From Papio anubis (taxonomy: Eukaryota; Chordata; Mammalia; Primates; Cercopithecidae), in assembly GCF_008728515.1 (NCBI RefSeq), contig NC_044986.1:57834855-57898854 (forward strand): a DNA stretch of 64,000 nt. Direction: 5' to 3'. Positions 11,600-24,548 of this stretch are shown here, piece by piece. Numbering within the stretch: position 1 is the first letter of the stretch; every line of letters starts with the position of its first letter. Both the position numbers and the translations under genes were made by a program. The notes under the pieces were generated by a model that worked only from the letters and a program-made list of their open reading frames with translations, did not search any database and was not told the origin of the DNA.

Positions 11600-13015
11600 T
11601 TTTCCACTCACATGTTTGTCCATTAATGTGTCAATATCATGTCGTTTTATATTCATCTTTAAAATCTATTTTGGAAAGTTCACTCTATTTTTTTTGACAA
11701 GTATGTCTTCTTCCATAGGAACTAAAAAGTTATTTTGTAAAGTTCCAGAATAATCTCATTGGGGCTTGAGATTGTCATTACATTACATTTATAATGTAGG
11801 AAGGACTTAGTTCTTTGAATTTGAAAGTTTTTAATAAATCTCTTTTATCAAGTCTTGTTCTTGAACTTTTGATAGTTTTATAATTTATATAGATACTCTA
11901 CCTTTCTCATTATATTTATAACCAAGTATAATTCAATCAAGATTTTACCATTTCTGTTTCTAATTAGCCTCTTATATAGGAGAAAACTGACTTTTATATA
12001 TTTATGTTATATAGAACCATCTTGCCAAATTTTTTATTAGCAATAACTTTTTTGTTAGTACAACATCAGCTTTCTTAGGTATGCAACCTTGTAATCTTCA
12101 AATAAGGATTTTTAAATTCCCTCATTTCTGCTATTTAAGTTACATATTTAGTTTTCTTATTGTATTAGCTAGAACATCTATAGTGTATTGAATTACAATA
12201 ATGTTAGCATCCATAACCTTTTTTTAGTTCCTTGTTTTCGTAAGAAGGACTTAGGATTTCACTATTCAATATGATGCTTGCAATATGATTTTGCCAAATA
12301 GTCTTTTTCATGTTTAGCATTTTTTTCTTTTCATATTTTACTGGGAGTTTTGCTGCTGAGTCTTAGTAAGTGCAAGTTTATTATATATTTAAATAATCAT
12401 AAAATTTGCACCACTTAATTTGACATAAAAATTATATTAGACCTGTTAATGATGATCCATCCTTGGATCTCTAAAATTAATCTTATGTGGTCATAGGTAT
12501 ATCTTGTAATTGTTTTAGTACATTTTAAGATTTGATTTTCTAAGATGTATTTTAATTATAATTTTTGCATCTGCATTGATATGTGATTTTGGTTTATAAT
12601 TTCCTTTTTTGTTAGTTCAGGGTTTTGTGTGTAGACTATGCTGGCCTCTTAAAAATGAACTCTCTACAGTCTGTAAATATTAGGCTAACATAGAATTTAT
12701 GTGTTCTTTGATTAATAAGTAAAACTACAAGTGTAAAACCATCTGGGCATGGTGACTTTTTAGAAAGCAGACTTCCAGTTTAGTTCATCTTTGATCAGAT
12801 CAATTTTGTCATCTACCCCTGACCAATTTTGAGAACTTAACATTTTCCCAGGAAACCACCCACTTTCTTACAATTTTCTAATATATTGCCCCTGAATGTG
12901 ACAAAATTTATATTATGTTTTAGTCACATTTGTCAAAAATTTGCCCATTTTATTAACTATTCTAAGGAATCAGCTCTTGCTTTTACTTATTCTTCTTTCA
13001 CTTTTTTTTAATTGT
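11600..13015 (-). mobile_element. Old L1 (L1M-type) ORF2 fragment, antisense
   Basis: The T-rich + strand reads as the reverse complement of L1 ORF2. Examples are 'aattagcctcttatatagg', 'ggtttataatttcctttttt', 'gttagttcagggttttgtg' and 'aaaccatctgggcatggtg'. No long open frame remains. The level of decay fits an L1M-age insertion. The boundaries are approximate, and the left edge merges with the AT-rich tandem block. Confidence 0.75.
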
Positions 13016-13305
13016 TTTTTAAAATACTGGCTTTTTAGCTTCATACCAGGACTATGGTAAGGTGAATGAGGCACTCTCCTTGGGCACGGAATTGAAGGAA
13101 GTACCAAAATACTCAGTAATCAAGATAAGTTGTATTTTAATGCAATACTTTAAAACATCAAACCTAATGCCCCAGAAAAATCCCTGGTGGATTAAATTTT
13201 TCAATAAAGACCAGATCTGTATTACTGACTTTTCCTTTCGCTTCAGCTCCAGTATGGCTTAGCACAGCACTGCTCCTGCTCCTTGGTTCATTTACTTTCA
13301 GGCTT

Positions 13306-13307
13306 GA

Positions 13308-13343
<36 letters not shown>

Positions 13344-13349
13344 AAACAA
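13306..13349 (+). repeat. (CAA)n microsatellite
   Basis: About 13 near-perfect AAC units end in an A-rich CAAAAA tail. It may be length-variable. Confidence 0.95.
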
Positions 13350-14940
13350 AAACACATTCCAAGTCTAGAATTTGCAGACCAGTCTATGTCCTCTGTGACT
13401 AGGAAACTTCTCCTTAGTAATCCTTGGTGAAATCTGTTATCTTTCTTTTGATGAATACTTATTAAGAATCTTTTTAATATAAAGCACCACCAGTGATGGA
13501 TACAAAGATGTCCCTAAAAGTTTACATTCTAGAAAGAAAAAATATATACAAATGTGAAAAGTTTAGTTGACATTAGAGAGGGGAAAAAATTAGAGAAAAA
13601 CATTATCTGGCAGATAGTATCAGGCTTATAGTTTTATTGCTCTTGGAATAACTCCTAAAATCCACCAGGTGGTGGAGTAAAATGAATTAACAGTGCCATT
13701 TAACTTACATATTTTCCTAGTTGGAGATGTAATTTTACAGAGAAAGCCACAATTACATAGCACATATTTTAGCTTATTTATGAATTTTCTATTATATCTT
13801 TAATTTTTACAAAGCAGAATGTATGTGTTGAAAGATTAAACATTTTTAGCCATCTGATATCTTTCTCATGCAAGGCACTGTATAAACAAACAAGAAAGCA
13901 GTCTGGTTTAAAATAGGTCCAGGAATATAATTTAAAACAAAAGAAAAAACCCAGAGGCAAACTCCCCTAAAAGATGATTATATGAAGCCTGCAAATTTTA
14001 GTAAAGGAATGAGGCTCTAATATTAGGCATCTTAGCTAGAATTAGTACTGTCCAAAAGGTTAAGATTATTGGATTCTCTTTCATATAGTTCTTGTGTGAC
14101 CTACTTTTCTCCTATCCAGAGATTTTTCAAATCAGATAAATTGATCTGAATGTCTGTATAATTCACTTTTCATGTATATCTTTATTCATTATTAATATGA
14201 CAGTAATCTTGTGTGTATTAAAACACATAAAAATGATATTTAATATGAATTCAAATTTAGGTTCAAATGACTTGCCTTGAGTCATAAAATTAATCAGTAG
14301 TCAAACTATCATGAGATCTGGAGTTCCTCTAAGTCCTGCTTTTCATCATGCTCCACTATCTAACAATGTCATCAGATGATGAAGATGAATTTAGACAGTC
14401 AGTTAGCAACCTATGTTGACATATCAAGAACTGCGGAATTCTAAAAAGAAATGAAAGATTGAATGACTGTCCCTGAGGAATTTACAATCTAATGAGATTG
14501 ACACCATAGGAATAATTATACTTTACCACTAATAAAAATGTGTATAACCAAAATCATTTAAACAAACATATAACCATATATTATAGATCAAAACAGTATC
14601 CTCAACAAAAACTGGGTGCATTTAATTCAATTTGTAAGTATCTGAGTACCTACTAGATGCAGCATACTAAAATACTTTTTCCTTAATGAGTTTATAATCT
14701 AATTATATGACCTAGTTTAGATTAATTGACTCACCCTAGCTTACAAAAAAAGTGGCTAATAATGTAGCATATTTTATTTCTAAATTAGATTTTCAAAGAT
14801 AAAAACATAGCACAATAACCTAACATTAAATTACAAACATTAAGCCAATTACCATTACCAATAAGTGGTAGGTTTGATATTTTTCCACTCTTGAAAAAGA
14901 AAAAGAATTTGGTATGTTATCTGGTAAACTACAGCAAGGC

Positions 14941-14942
<2 letters not shown>

Positions 14943-14995
<53 letters not shown>
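14943..14995. repeat. Uninterrupted run of 53 T
   Basis: A pure homopolymer of 53 T lies between 'aaggcag' and 'gctgccc'. No Alu or L1 body is attached on either side. It could be a polyA-type tail of a fully truncated antisense retroelement, expanded slippage, or an assembly artefact. Confidence 0.95.
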
Positions 14996-14999
<4 letters not shown>

Positions 15000-15109
15000 C
15001 CCTTATCTATCAGAATTCAGTTGCATGGAACACTCAATAACTATTTGTTGAACTGAGAAATATTTGCCCTCTTTCCCCACAAAGTCTCATAATTTTTTAT
15101 TTTTGTGTA

Positions 15110-16770
15110 GCTGCTGCTGTCTTGCCTCTATTTCCCAATCTCTTCTTCCGTCTCCCCTTCACAGCTCTTCTCTACATGCCCTGGCTTTGAGCAGTCTCAT
15201 CCATTGTCACCGTTGCAGTTGACTCCTAAACCAACGTCTGTAAACTTGACCTTTATGACTCCAGCCTTTCTAACTAAACTCTAAACATTTCTTTCTCGCT
15301 ATTGGTATTCCACCTTAAACTCAGCCACTGAAATCAACTCATCATCTTGCTATTTAAAAATTAGCATCATCTTCCAACACTCTATTTCTAGCATATAAAA
15401 AGGGTTGGCTGAGCGCGGTGGCTCACACCTATAATCCCAACGCTTTGGGAGGCTGAGGCGGGCGGATCACGAGTTCAGGAGATCGAGACCATCCTGGCTA
15501 ACGCGGTGAAACCCCGTCTCTACTAAAAATACAAAAAAATTAGGCACACGTGGTGGCGGGCGCCTGTAGTCCCAGCTACTCGGGAGGCTGAGGCAGGAGA
15601 ATGGCGTGAACCCGGGAGGCGGAGCTTGCAGTGAGCCGAGACTGCGCCACTGCACTCCAGCCTGGGTGACAGAGCGAGACTCCGTCTCAAAAAAAAAAAA
15701 AGTTGACATGTACAGTTATGCAGGTTGTGCTCTGAACAAAAGCACTTGGCTGAGGGGTGAATGGGGTCTAAAACTAGACTCTATTCACAGGCAATATACT
15801 TGGACACAGGGCTGTGTCAGCCTTAGGGAAATCTTTTTAGCACTTCCTCCACCCAAAGAGGATACCTTTGTCTAACGCACATAAAGGTGGCGTATGTATT
15901 ATTAGTATCACCACCATTTTCTCCAACTCACCTATTTCAGAAACTCAGAATCTCCATTCTTTCTCCCCTCTTTTAGGCCCCCATAACATGACTACATTCA
16001 CCACTTTCTTTTTCATCCACACTGCCAAGGAGATCAGAGCAGTGCAATGCTTCATCCCTGCACTGTTTAAATGACCTCTTTGTTTAACTCTTCCTCTGCT
16101 CCTGTCTTTCCTTCACCCTCCAGTAGATTACCCTTCCTTAAAGCACAGTTTTGTCTTGTCATTTACCTGCTCAGAACCTTCATGGTTCTGAGCGCTACTA
16201 GCTGTGTTACCAGAAACAAACTTCTCAGACTACCATTGTTCAACCAGCCAGGGTCTAAAATATCTATGATGCCTTCACAATGTCCTGTATTTTGTGAGCG
16301 CTCACTTGTTGAATCATTAAATTTAAGATCGCCCACCATACCTTTCCAATGCCCACTTCCACCTAAGTCCAACTAGTCCTCCTCATGTAACCTAGGTAAT
16401 ATTGTGAGTTGCTGATATTTACAGAACTCATTCCTAACTATCCTATCTTCATAACCTCGGTGTTGCTGGTTCATTCACATGGGGCATTCATTGGCCACAC
16501 CCAACCCTCCAAAGCCTATTCCTGGAACTCCTCTCTGTGGAGTTTGCTTGTCTTTTGCCTATACTTGTCCTTTCTTTTAGACTGAATGCTGCATTTATTA
16601 TGGCTTATTTGTGTTCTTTTCTTCTTTTAACATCATCCTAGGCTTGTTTCTCTCACTAGATGTTAAGCTTCTTGAGGTTAGCACATCTTTCTTGTTTATA
16701 TTTGCCTCCTCATAAGCCCTAGATTCAATGAAGAATGTGCAGATAATAAATATTTGTTGAATTGGAAACC
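15110..16770 (+). mobile_element. L2 (CR1-like LINE) 3' region, split by an AluY
   Basis: Both flanks of the AluY at 15407-15701 show the C- and T-rich L2 ORF/3' signature. Examples are 'cctgctcagaaccttcatgg', 'ctcactagatgttaagcttc' with 'ttgaggttagcaca', and the typical end 'aataaatatttgttgaattg' near 16747-16766. No intact frame remains. The L2 predates the Alu, which interrupts it. Confidence 0.75.
15407..15701 (+). mobile_element. AluY-type element
   Basis: Full-length Alu with Y-type bases ('ggcggatcacgagttcagga', 'gagatcgagaccatcctgg') and an A tail of 13. A short deletion/substitution near 15541 gives 'aggcacacgtgg' in place of 'agccgggcgtgg'. It is inserted in an L2 fragment. Confidence 0.95.
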
Positions 16771-17003
16771 ATCGCCCAGTTGTACATATGCCCCAAAGAC
16801 AGATTGACTGTTAGCCATTTGACTTTTCAGGTAAAAGGTACCATTGCATAATATGGAAAAGAAAAAATGTCATCTCGAAGGTTGTTGTTTTTAAATGTTT
16901 GTCCTGACAACAACTAGACCATAAGAAGAATCAATTTTGATTTATTGGGTTTAATATATGAATGTACGATTGCAATAACTCACTCCGCATTGTGTTTTGG
17001 TAG

Positions 17004-17107
17004 AGAGACACTGAATTCCAGGAGCATGAAAAGATTCTGTCTCCAGATTTTCTTTCAGCTGAACAAATCACTGATTTGTTAATGGAGGACATCGATGGAG
17101 TTCAAGA
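17004..17107 (+). CDS. CABCOCO1: CABCOCO1-like gene, coding exon 2 (residues 26-60)
   Basis: The exon follows acceptor 'ttttggtag' and ends before donor gtaagc at 17108. It enters in phase 0 and leaves two bases of a Glu codon that exon 3 completes. The peptide begins RDTEFQEHEKIL and continues with the helix-prone segment LSAEQITDLLMEDIDGVQE. The acidic DLLMEDIDG stretch is not a canonical EF-hand loop, so calcium binding, reported for this family, cannot be assigned to it from sequence alone. An in-frame TAA immediately after the donor (GAGTAA) shows that splicing is required for the frame to continue. Confidence 0.85.
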
Positions 17108-20100
17108 GTAAGCACTTCACTATTACAATCATATGTAGAACAGTTCGAGTTTTGCATCTGTAAACCATTGTGATTACGTATTTAAGATTTCTTCAAAATA
17201 TTTTTTATGATATTATGCGCTGAAATATATCTGGACTCTGAAACACAAAAATTCTCAAATAACTGACTTTTTGCACTACTCAACAGTCTCCTTTATAAAG
17301 AAAATGTATTGCAAACCAGCTTACTAATACTTACTAATACCAAGAGCAGAGGTTTGTTGATAAAAGCAAGCTCTAGCATATGCCATCTTCTTTTCTCTTT
17401 CATTCATAAAACTGTCAGTATGCACATTAACTTAAAGGATGTTCTCCCTCGTTGTAAGAAAAGTAAGTTGTATTTTCTGTAATGATAATGGCCAATACAC
17501 TTTATTTTTTGGAAATCTTGAGTATTTGCCATCCACCTGTGATTTTCATCAGAAGTAATGCTATACTAAGTACTCTGATTGAGTACATGTTACTTAAAAA
17601 TGTGAATACGATGGAATTTATAGTCATTAATTCCAATATATGTACATCTCACTCTTTAGGCCATTTATTTCTATAGTAGATCATCTATTTAGAACTTTTG
17701 TCAGATCTATCCAACAACATAATATCCTAAAAGGTATTTTTAGTAATCACCCATTAAAAAAATGATCCTAATTTAGAATGGAAGCCTAATTGGCCATCAT
17801 GTGTGGAGAGTGGGGATGATGTCATGCACTAGCATCCTGGTATCAGGTCTCTGCAGACCAGTCCTTGGGACACAAGCAGGGTGTCGTGGACTATAACGGA
17901 CAAATAGAAAATGGTTCTGTCAGTGGTTATCACTGACAAATCTTACAAATGTTATAGCATAAAGATGACTTGCTACTGAGAAGGGAATATGACAAATGTC
18001 CTGGCTGGAAGAAAAATCCGAGAAGGGAAGGTTTATCAAGAACGGGTGAATAATACTGACAGGGCGTTTCCCGAACTCTCAGCTCCAGCGCTGGCAACCT
18101 CTGCTGGAAATTGATGATCTGTGATCAGCCATACCGCTTACTATCTGCATCTCTACAAGCATGAGTGAATTTAAAATTTCACAGATTTTTAAGCAAGTAT
18201 CTTCTGATGATTTTTACCATTTTTATAGAAATTAAGATTTGTTAGGAATTCTGATTCTTAATGTAAGAATTGATCCATGATACCACTGATCATGTCTTTA
18301 CGTAAAATGTTGTATTACTTTTCCAGGTAACCCCAAATGTTATTGATCATTGCAATGCAAAACAATAGGTATTTGATACTAGGCAAAATAGCACAATGCA
18401 AATAGCACACATTTTATACAGTTCATAATGTATTTATATTAAATGTCAAGTAAAAGATATTATATTAAATACAATTAATATTAAATAAAAGATATTGCAA
18501 ATAAGTGCTTTTTAGAATTATTTCTTCCCACGTTGTAAATTTTGCTATGTATCATACTTTGTGTGATGATTTTTTTTAAATTATAGGCTCTCTTTGTTGT
18601 TGAAAATCTAAATTCTGAACATATTTTTAATCTTTAGGGGGTAAGGCCTAGGATACAGTAAATGATACAGAAGGTGTTGCAGAAGTTAGTGGTATAACAA
18701 CAGCCAGGTTCAATAGCAGGTTGACCTTTTTAGACTGTCTCATTAATGTAGAAATCACCTGAAGTGACCTCAAATTTTAAGACATCGTCTTTGGATAAAT
18801 AACGTCAGTATTATGTTAGGAGCCATTTCTTTGTAAAACAATTTTCTTGAGATTTTTTACATGATTTTTATAATAGTAATCCTGAAATATTTGCAATCTG
18901 TCACTCACTTTCAATTTAAAATAGCATTATTATAAATGGGGGTTATATGCTTTTCAAAATGACAGAAATATAGTTAAAATATCCTATCACCAAGTGACAG
19001 AAGTATGTGAAAATCATAGAGTCTACAAAGTTATAAGCCTATTTAAATAAGTTAGAAGAAATCAGCACATTTCTCTACCTCTTAAAATTAAAAATTGCTC
19101 TCCATGAAAGCAGCCAACCAAATGAAACATTAAAGTATCATTAAAACATATTTCTGAAATTCACTGTAAGCAGTTAAATGTCTGGGTACATCTCTCATGA
19201 TCCCTTAGCTGCTATCCATCATAAATATTTTAATGTAACCTTGACTTTATTTATAGATCCATCTCAATCTTTTTAAAAAAGAATAAGGACTAAAATGAAA
19301 GTAACTATATAAACACAAAAATAACACTGAGACATCTTTAATAACCTTTCGGTAACTGGGCCTCCATGAGCTATTTAGCTCTTGCCTTGAGGCTTATTTC
19401 TGCATGTCATATTTAAGAATTAAAATGCACCCCATTGTCCAGAACATGCAAGAATAATGTAATATTTTTACCCAAATTCTCGGTGAGACAAAATAGATAG
19501 GTATATCACCCATCATCACTATACCAAACTTCCTAAAACACAGTGAATCATCTTTCTCTTTCCCTACATTCTCTCATGTTACAGCTGTAGCCATCTCTCC
19601 CCTCTCCCCTGTTGCAGCTCCCCTTATTCCCAGAGAAAAAGTTTACGTATTTGCCAGTAAAATACTGGAAACTGTGCATTCAAACCGTAGCAGTATCTTG
19701 CTCCAAATGCCTCCCTACATAATCTTTGGAGTGAAATGACTGAGCAAAGAATGGAAATGATAAATCCTTAGCCCTGTGGTTCCAGTTAAAAGGGAAGAGA
19801 CAAATGGTATTAGGGAAAGTGGTGGAGAGAGTGTCGGGGACAGCAAAAGTGAAGAAGGTCAAAGAGATTTCACCAAAATATTCTTTGGCAAGTAGTTACT
19901 GTCATTCAAACACTGCTAAACATTGAAAAGTAAAAATAAAAAGCAAAGAACATATGCAAATATTCAGGGCAAATACTTAATTAAAAATACATAGTATGCA
20001 GATGGCAGATGATGAGTACACTTAGAAGGAAAACTAACTGCTAGAAACAGAAGAAAATGTTAGGTTGAAGCTAATAATTAAAAAGGGCATCAGTTTCACA

Positions 20101-20429
20101 AAACAAGAGACCAAAAACTAAAAAACATGGTAAAATATATAGAGAAGTAGCTTTTAGAACTAAGGCAAGAAACTAAGGCTAAGAGTAAAACCAATGTAGA
20201 ACTTACCTTGCTGAAAATCAAGTCAGTAACATGAAAGACAAATTTAAGAAAACTTACATAAAGTGTAGATTAAAGCAATTATTTGAAGAAGTTAGAATAT
20301 ACATTCAATATAGTCAATCAGAAAAAAAAATCTACACTTCATAAAAGCTTTGATTTTAATATTTTAGTAGAATAAAACTTCATGTATTGCCTTTTTGTGG
20401 GATAAATTTAAAGCAAGTCACCTAAAGAG

Positions 20430-21660
20430 GAAAATAACAGGCCTCAGACTTTTCCTTAGCAAGGTTAGTCTGCAAAAATCAGTGGTGCAACAAGTAACCA
20501 AAATTTAGGAAGTCAAAAGAGTATGATTGCAAAATAAAATACTAATTTTGTCTGATGTTTAGTTATAGGGGCAACAAGACATTGCAATATTTAGAACAAC
20601 TCAGAAAATACAGTATTCCTGTGGTCTTATTAAAAAATTTACTTCATAACCCAGCTGAAAGATAAATTGTGAATTTTAAACAACAAAACTGCCAATGAGA
20701 AATTGTGATATAAGAAGCCTGGTAGTATGTACGGGTCATTTAAAATTAAAATAAAATCCAATATGATAATAATAGACTGAAATAGTTATTCTAGAACTTG
20801 TCAACAAAAATAGACAAGCACATGAGAAAAAAGGTAATTGAATTTCCTTTTCTCACCAAAATAAAACCGAATTGAAGCAGATGACCCTTATTTACAGTAA
20901 TGCTATTTTAAATTGAAAGTGAGTGATTGCAAATACTTCAGGATTAGTGTTACAAAAATCATAAAATCACAAGAAAATTGCTTTAAGAAATGGCTCATAA
21001 TAAAATGCTTTTAAAAACTTGTATCATAAATCTAAAGGGTTAATATCCCTAAGTATGCAAAAAACTTTTATAAACTTACAAGAAAAAGTAACCAATAGAG
21101 GACATTAAAAAGAAATCCAATCTAGTAAATAAGCAAAGAAATACATAAGATTGTAACCTTTGGCCAGGCGTGGTGGTTTACGCCTGTAATCCCAGCACTT
21201 TGGGAGGCCTAGGCGGGCAGATCACGAGGTCAGGAGATCAAGACCATCCTGGCTAACATGATGAAACCCCGTCTCTACTAAAGATACAAAAAAAATTAGC
21301 TGGGCATGGTGGCAGGTGCCTGTAGTCCCAGCTACTCGGGAGGCTGAAGCTAAAGAATGGCGTGAACCCGGGAGGCAGAGCTTGCAGTGAGCCGAGATCG
21401 CGCCACTGCACTCTGGCCTGGGTGACAGAGTGAGATTCTGTCTCCAAAAAAAAAGAAAAAAGTAATCTTTTCTATTAGATTAGATTAGTAAATTATGGAC
21501 AAAATCCAAACTAGATTGGAGTATAGAGAAGTGGACTTTTCTGTGTGGTCTTGATGAAAGACCTATTTGGCACTGCCTTTCTGGAGGGAGGGTTAGCAGC
21601 GTATCTCACCATGGCCAATATAATCCAGCAGTCCCAATTTTAGGAGTTTATTGCAAAAGA
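20430..21660 (+). mobile_element. Old L1 (L1M-type) fragment, sense, split by an AluY
   Basis: Text such as 'ctaaagggttaatatcccta' with 'aagtatgcaaaaaac', and 'atccagcagtcccaatttta' with 'ggagtttattgc', follows the ORF2 C-terminal region of old L1s. The AluY at 21162-21461 interrupts it. Boundaries are approximate and decay is heavy. Confidence 0.55.
21162..21461 (+). mobile_element. AluY-type element
   Basis: Full-length Alu with 'gatcacgaggtcaggagatc' and 'aagaccatcctggctaacat'. The short A tail is interrupted by G. The flanks carry a target duplication of about 9 bases (gtaaccttt at 21153-21161, gtaatcttt at 21462-21470, one mismatch). Confidence 0.95.
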
Positions 21661-21829
21661 TAATTGGAGTTTTGGAAAGATCTTAACTGATCATTTCTCT
21701 TTACTTTGGATTCTTAACCAATGGAGGACATCAAAGCCAATTTGGGAATACATACTTCTGATCTATTATTAACTGTATTTAGACCTCTCTCCTACTGATA
21801 AGACTTAAGAATGTATGAAGGCTTCCTAC

Positions 21830-22360
21830 TTCTCCTTCCTTACTGAATACTAATCCTTTTATGTTCATTACAATTTTTTTCCCCGTCTGCAGCTTGTCCT
21901 TTCAATGTAGTTAGATTGTCTCTGGTTCTCCAGAAGTGTTTCATTTGTTTAACAAGGACCAACTTATTAGTCTTTTTCTTTATGGTTTGTATTTTGTGGT
22001 GTCACTTTTAAGAAATTTTGGCCTATCCAAATGTCAGTAATATATTTTTTTATTAAAAGGTTGTAATTTTTGCTATTGCCATTTAAATCTTTAACCCACC
22101 TGGATTTTATTTTAATGTATTGTATGGGATGGTATTTTATTTTATTTTCCATTTGGATAACCAATTCTCTCAGCACCATTTTTGAAGAATTTATACTTCC
22201 TCTACTGATTTGAAATAATACCTCTGCCATATACCAGGCTCCCACATGTATTGGGTCTGTTTCTGGACTTTCTACATATTCCACTGGCCTACTTACTTAT
22301 CTCATAACAATACCACAAGTTTTCACTATTGTGGAAGTTTTCATACTGACTTTCACTTAA
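21830..22360 (-). mobile_element. Old L1 ORF2 fragment, antisense
   Basis: The + strand contains 'tttaacccacctggatttta', 'caattctctcagcaccattt' and 'tctgtttctggactttctac', which is the reverse complement of a conserved L1 ORF2 stretch. On the minus strand a frame of about 105 codons still reads as degraded L1 ORF2, with SRWVKDLNGNSKNYN-like text. The left boundary is uncertain. Confidence 0.75.
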
Positions 22361-23099
22361 GAGTAAATGATACTGTACATTAAACATTGAGAAATAAACC
22401 TTGCCAAGTAATGTCCAGTGCAAATTAAAGTTCCCTGGCTAATAGACTAAAACCCTGCCACCACCATCATCAGGATGTCTGTATCTGCCATTTGAATCGA
22501 ATGCCTGAAAAAATGTATCAAAGTGCATAGTGACATGCAATATAAAAAACTGACCTTATTGACCTAAAAATTAAAAATATACAATGTTCACATATATACA
22601 TATATGTACATATGTATGACATAACAGGAAATTCAGAGATAGATTAACTTCAAAGTTAATTGAGTCAAGGTCTAAATAGTATCATCGAGAAATGAGGCTT
22701 AATCTTAGAAGCCATTTTTCTTAGGGTTACAAGATAACTGGCAGTAGCAACTAAAGCCACTTATTTGCTCTTTTTTATTTTTATTCAACAGGAAAAAAAG
22801 AAACTTCATCCTCTGTTATGAATTATTTAGAATAATTTAGGAGTGTGCCCATCATAGAACAACAATTATTATTCAGACATGCCATATACCAAATGGCATT
22901 AAGGCAAGGGGTGAAATTACCATGATTAGCTTAGAATAATCAGAACTCGCTTTTGGGTTTGAGGTCTACCCTGATAACCACTGTAGATGAAATGGATGTT
23001 GAAGAAATAGACCCATATCAACATCAGCTTTATTTGTTCCCAAACTTGTTTAATCTTGCTGTATTTATTAATCTGATTATATCATTTATTTTGATGTTA

Positions 23100-24184
23100 A
23101 GAATAATAAGGACTTCCATTTTTGAAGACGGCAGTAAAAAGTTGTCACACACGTATTACCCCTCTCAAAATCACATAAAAACAACAAGGAAATACCACCT
23201 TCATCTTTGTCAAAACCAAGAGAATGCTAATGGTCCAAACCACAAAATATAAAGATAATGGCTACTGTCATTATAGATCAACCAGAAGTGCAGGAGAAAA
23301 TATAAGGAAGGATGCTCATAGTCACAGAGCTTAGAATGAGCTAATATCTATATATCTATATCTATATCTATCTACCTATCTATCTGCTAATCTCCCAGGA
23401 GGAGAAACCCTAAAGTACCATTCCAGGAACGCTTATCTGCAATAGCAGGACCAGGGTGTGCAGGCTTGGAGCAGATTCTTTCTGTAGCACAGGAAATTGA
23501 CTGTTTATATGATAATCAAGAGAGCCTATCTGTTCTTTTCTTTCTTTTTCCTTACCAATTAAAAAAAAATAAGTGCTAGAATAAATGACACAAAGTTACT
23601 TCATACAGAAAATGCCTACTAGTTTGTAACTTGGCCAGGTCTCCACCTCCAGTGTACTTCCCAAAAGTAGGTATTCAAGGACAAAAACTCACTTCATCCA
23701 AAGATAAGGTGTAAACAAAGAATATGCATTCCAGGACACTGCAAGAAAAAATAGAAGAGGAACAGGAAAGAGAAATAGCAAATCAAACACACCAGAAAGA
23801 TACAACCATGAGCAGACAAAAAAGATAATCAACTATTTTATCATGAATTTTAAAACATATGAAGCAATTACAAAAAGCATACAACAGAGATATAAAAGCT
23901 CAAGGAAGAGATAAAGAAATAAAAGATTATAAAACTTGTTTTTAAGAAAGAGTAGAAAAGGAAAGATCTTGCAGAATTTGGGGGGAAATTTAGAGCCACC
24001 CACAGAAGAAGTAACACTGCTGAAAACACACTAAGACACATAGAAGACGTTAATGAGAAAAGTATCCAAAATGAAAACAAAATAGACTTGAAAAATTTTT
24101 AAGGTTGAGGAGAAAATTATAACTCTAGAAAAAAATGACTAAAATATACATAATTGGAATTCTTTTTAAAATATAGCAGAATGA
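23100..24184 (+). mobile_element. Old L1/HAL1-like ORF1-region fragment
   Basis: A-rich sequence runs from 'cacgtattacccctctcaaa' through 'gcaaatcaaacacaccagaa' to 'agaagacgttaatgagaaaa'. It has the composition and phrasing of the 5' part and ORF1 coiled-coil region of ancient L1 or HAL1 elements. No open frame of note remains. The Alu at 24185 lies at its right edge. Confidence 0.45.
23342..23383 (+). repeat. (TATC)n microsatellite
   Basis: Imperfect TATC/TATCTA units span about 40 bases. Confidence 0.85.
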
Positions 24185-24490
24185 ACTGGGTGCAGTGGTT
24201 TACGCCTGTAATCCCAGCACTTTGAAAGGCTAAGGTGGGCAGATCACTTGAGATCATGAGTTCGAGACCAGCCTTGCCAACATGGTGAAACCCCCTCTCT
24301 ACTAAAAATACAAAAAAATTAGTCGGGCGCAGTGGTGGGCACCTGTAATTCCAGTTACTCTGGAGGCGGAGGCAGGAGAATCGCTTGGACTGGAGAGGCA
24401 GCAGTTGCAGTGAGCCAAGATCACACAACTGCACTCAGCCTGGCCGATGGAGCAAGGCCCTGCCTTAAAAAAAAAAAAAAAAAAAAAAAA
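24185..24490 (+). mobile_element. AluS-like element
   Basis: The body runs from 'aactgggtgcagtggtttac' to an A tail of about 24. Small deletions are present in the right monomer. Moderate divergence fits AluS. Confidence 0.93.
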
Positions 24491-24548
24491 GTGTGTGTAT
24501 ATATATGTGTGTGTGTATGTGTGTGTGTATATATATGTATATATATCA
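24491..24548 (+). repeat. (TG)n/(TA)n microsatellite on an Alu tail
   Basis: Alternating GT and TA tracts directly follow the A tail of the preceding Alu, the common way such repeats arise. Confidence 0.9.

Larger units (their letters stand above)
7814..17003 (+). other. Intron 1
   Basis: This 9,190-base interval runs from donor gtacgc to acceptor ttttggtag. The first 250 bases are still CpG island. No further exon was recognised. Identifiable contents are a T-rich simple repeat, an antisense old L1, an AT-rich tandem block, a CAA repeat, a 53-base T run, and an L2 split by an AluY. About 8400-11370 and 13355-14940 appear mostly unique. Diverged L2/MIR-like text occurs near 13445-13560 and 14610-14740. 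Confidence 0.65.

Noticed and set aside
15467..15709. Protein-like frames ending in phrases such as SVTQAGVQWR and SLPSSWDYRR
   Set aside because: These are antisense Alu translations, repeated in the other Alus of the window, and not genes.
17101..17112. Stop codon in exon 2 (GAGTAA)
   Set aside because: The TAA lies within the splice donor gtaagc. Splicing to 24953 restores the Glu codon and continues the frame.
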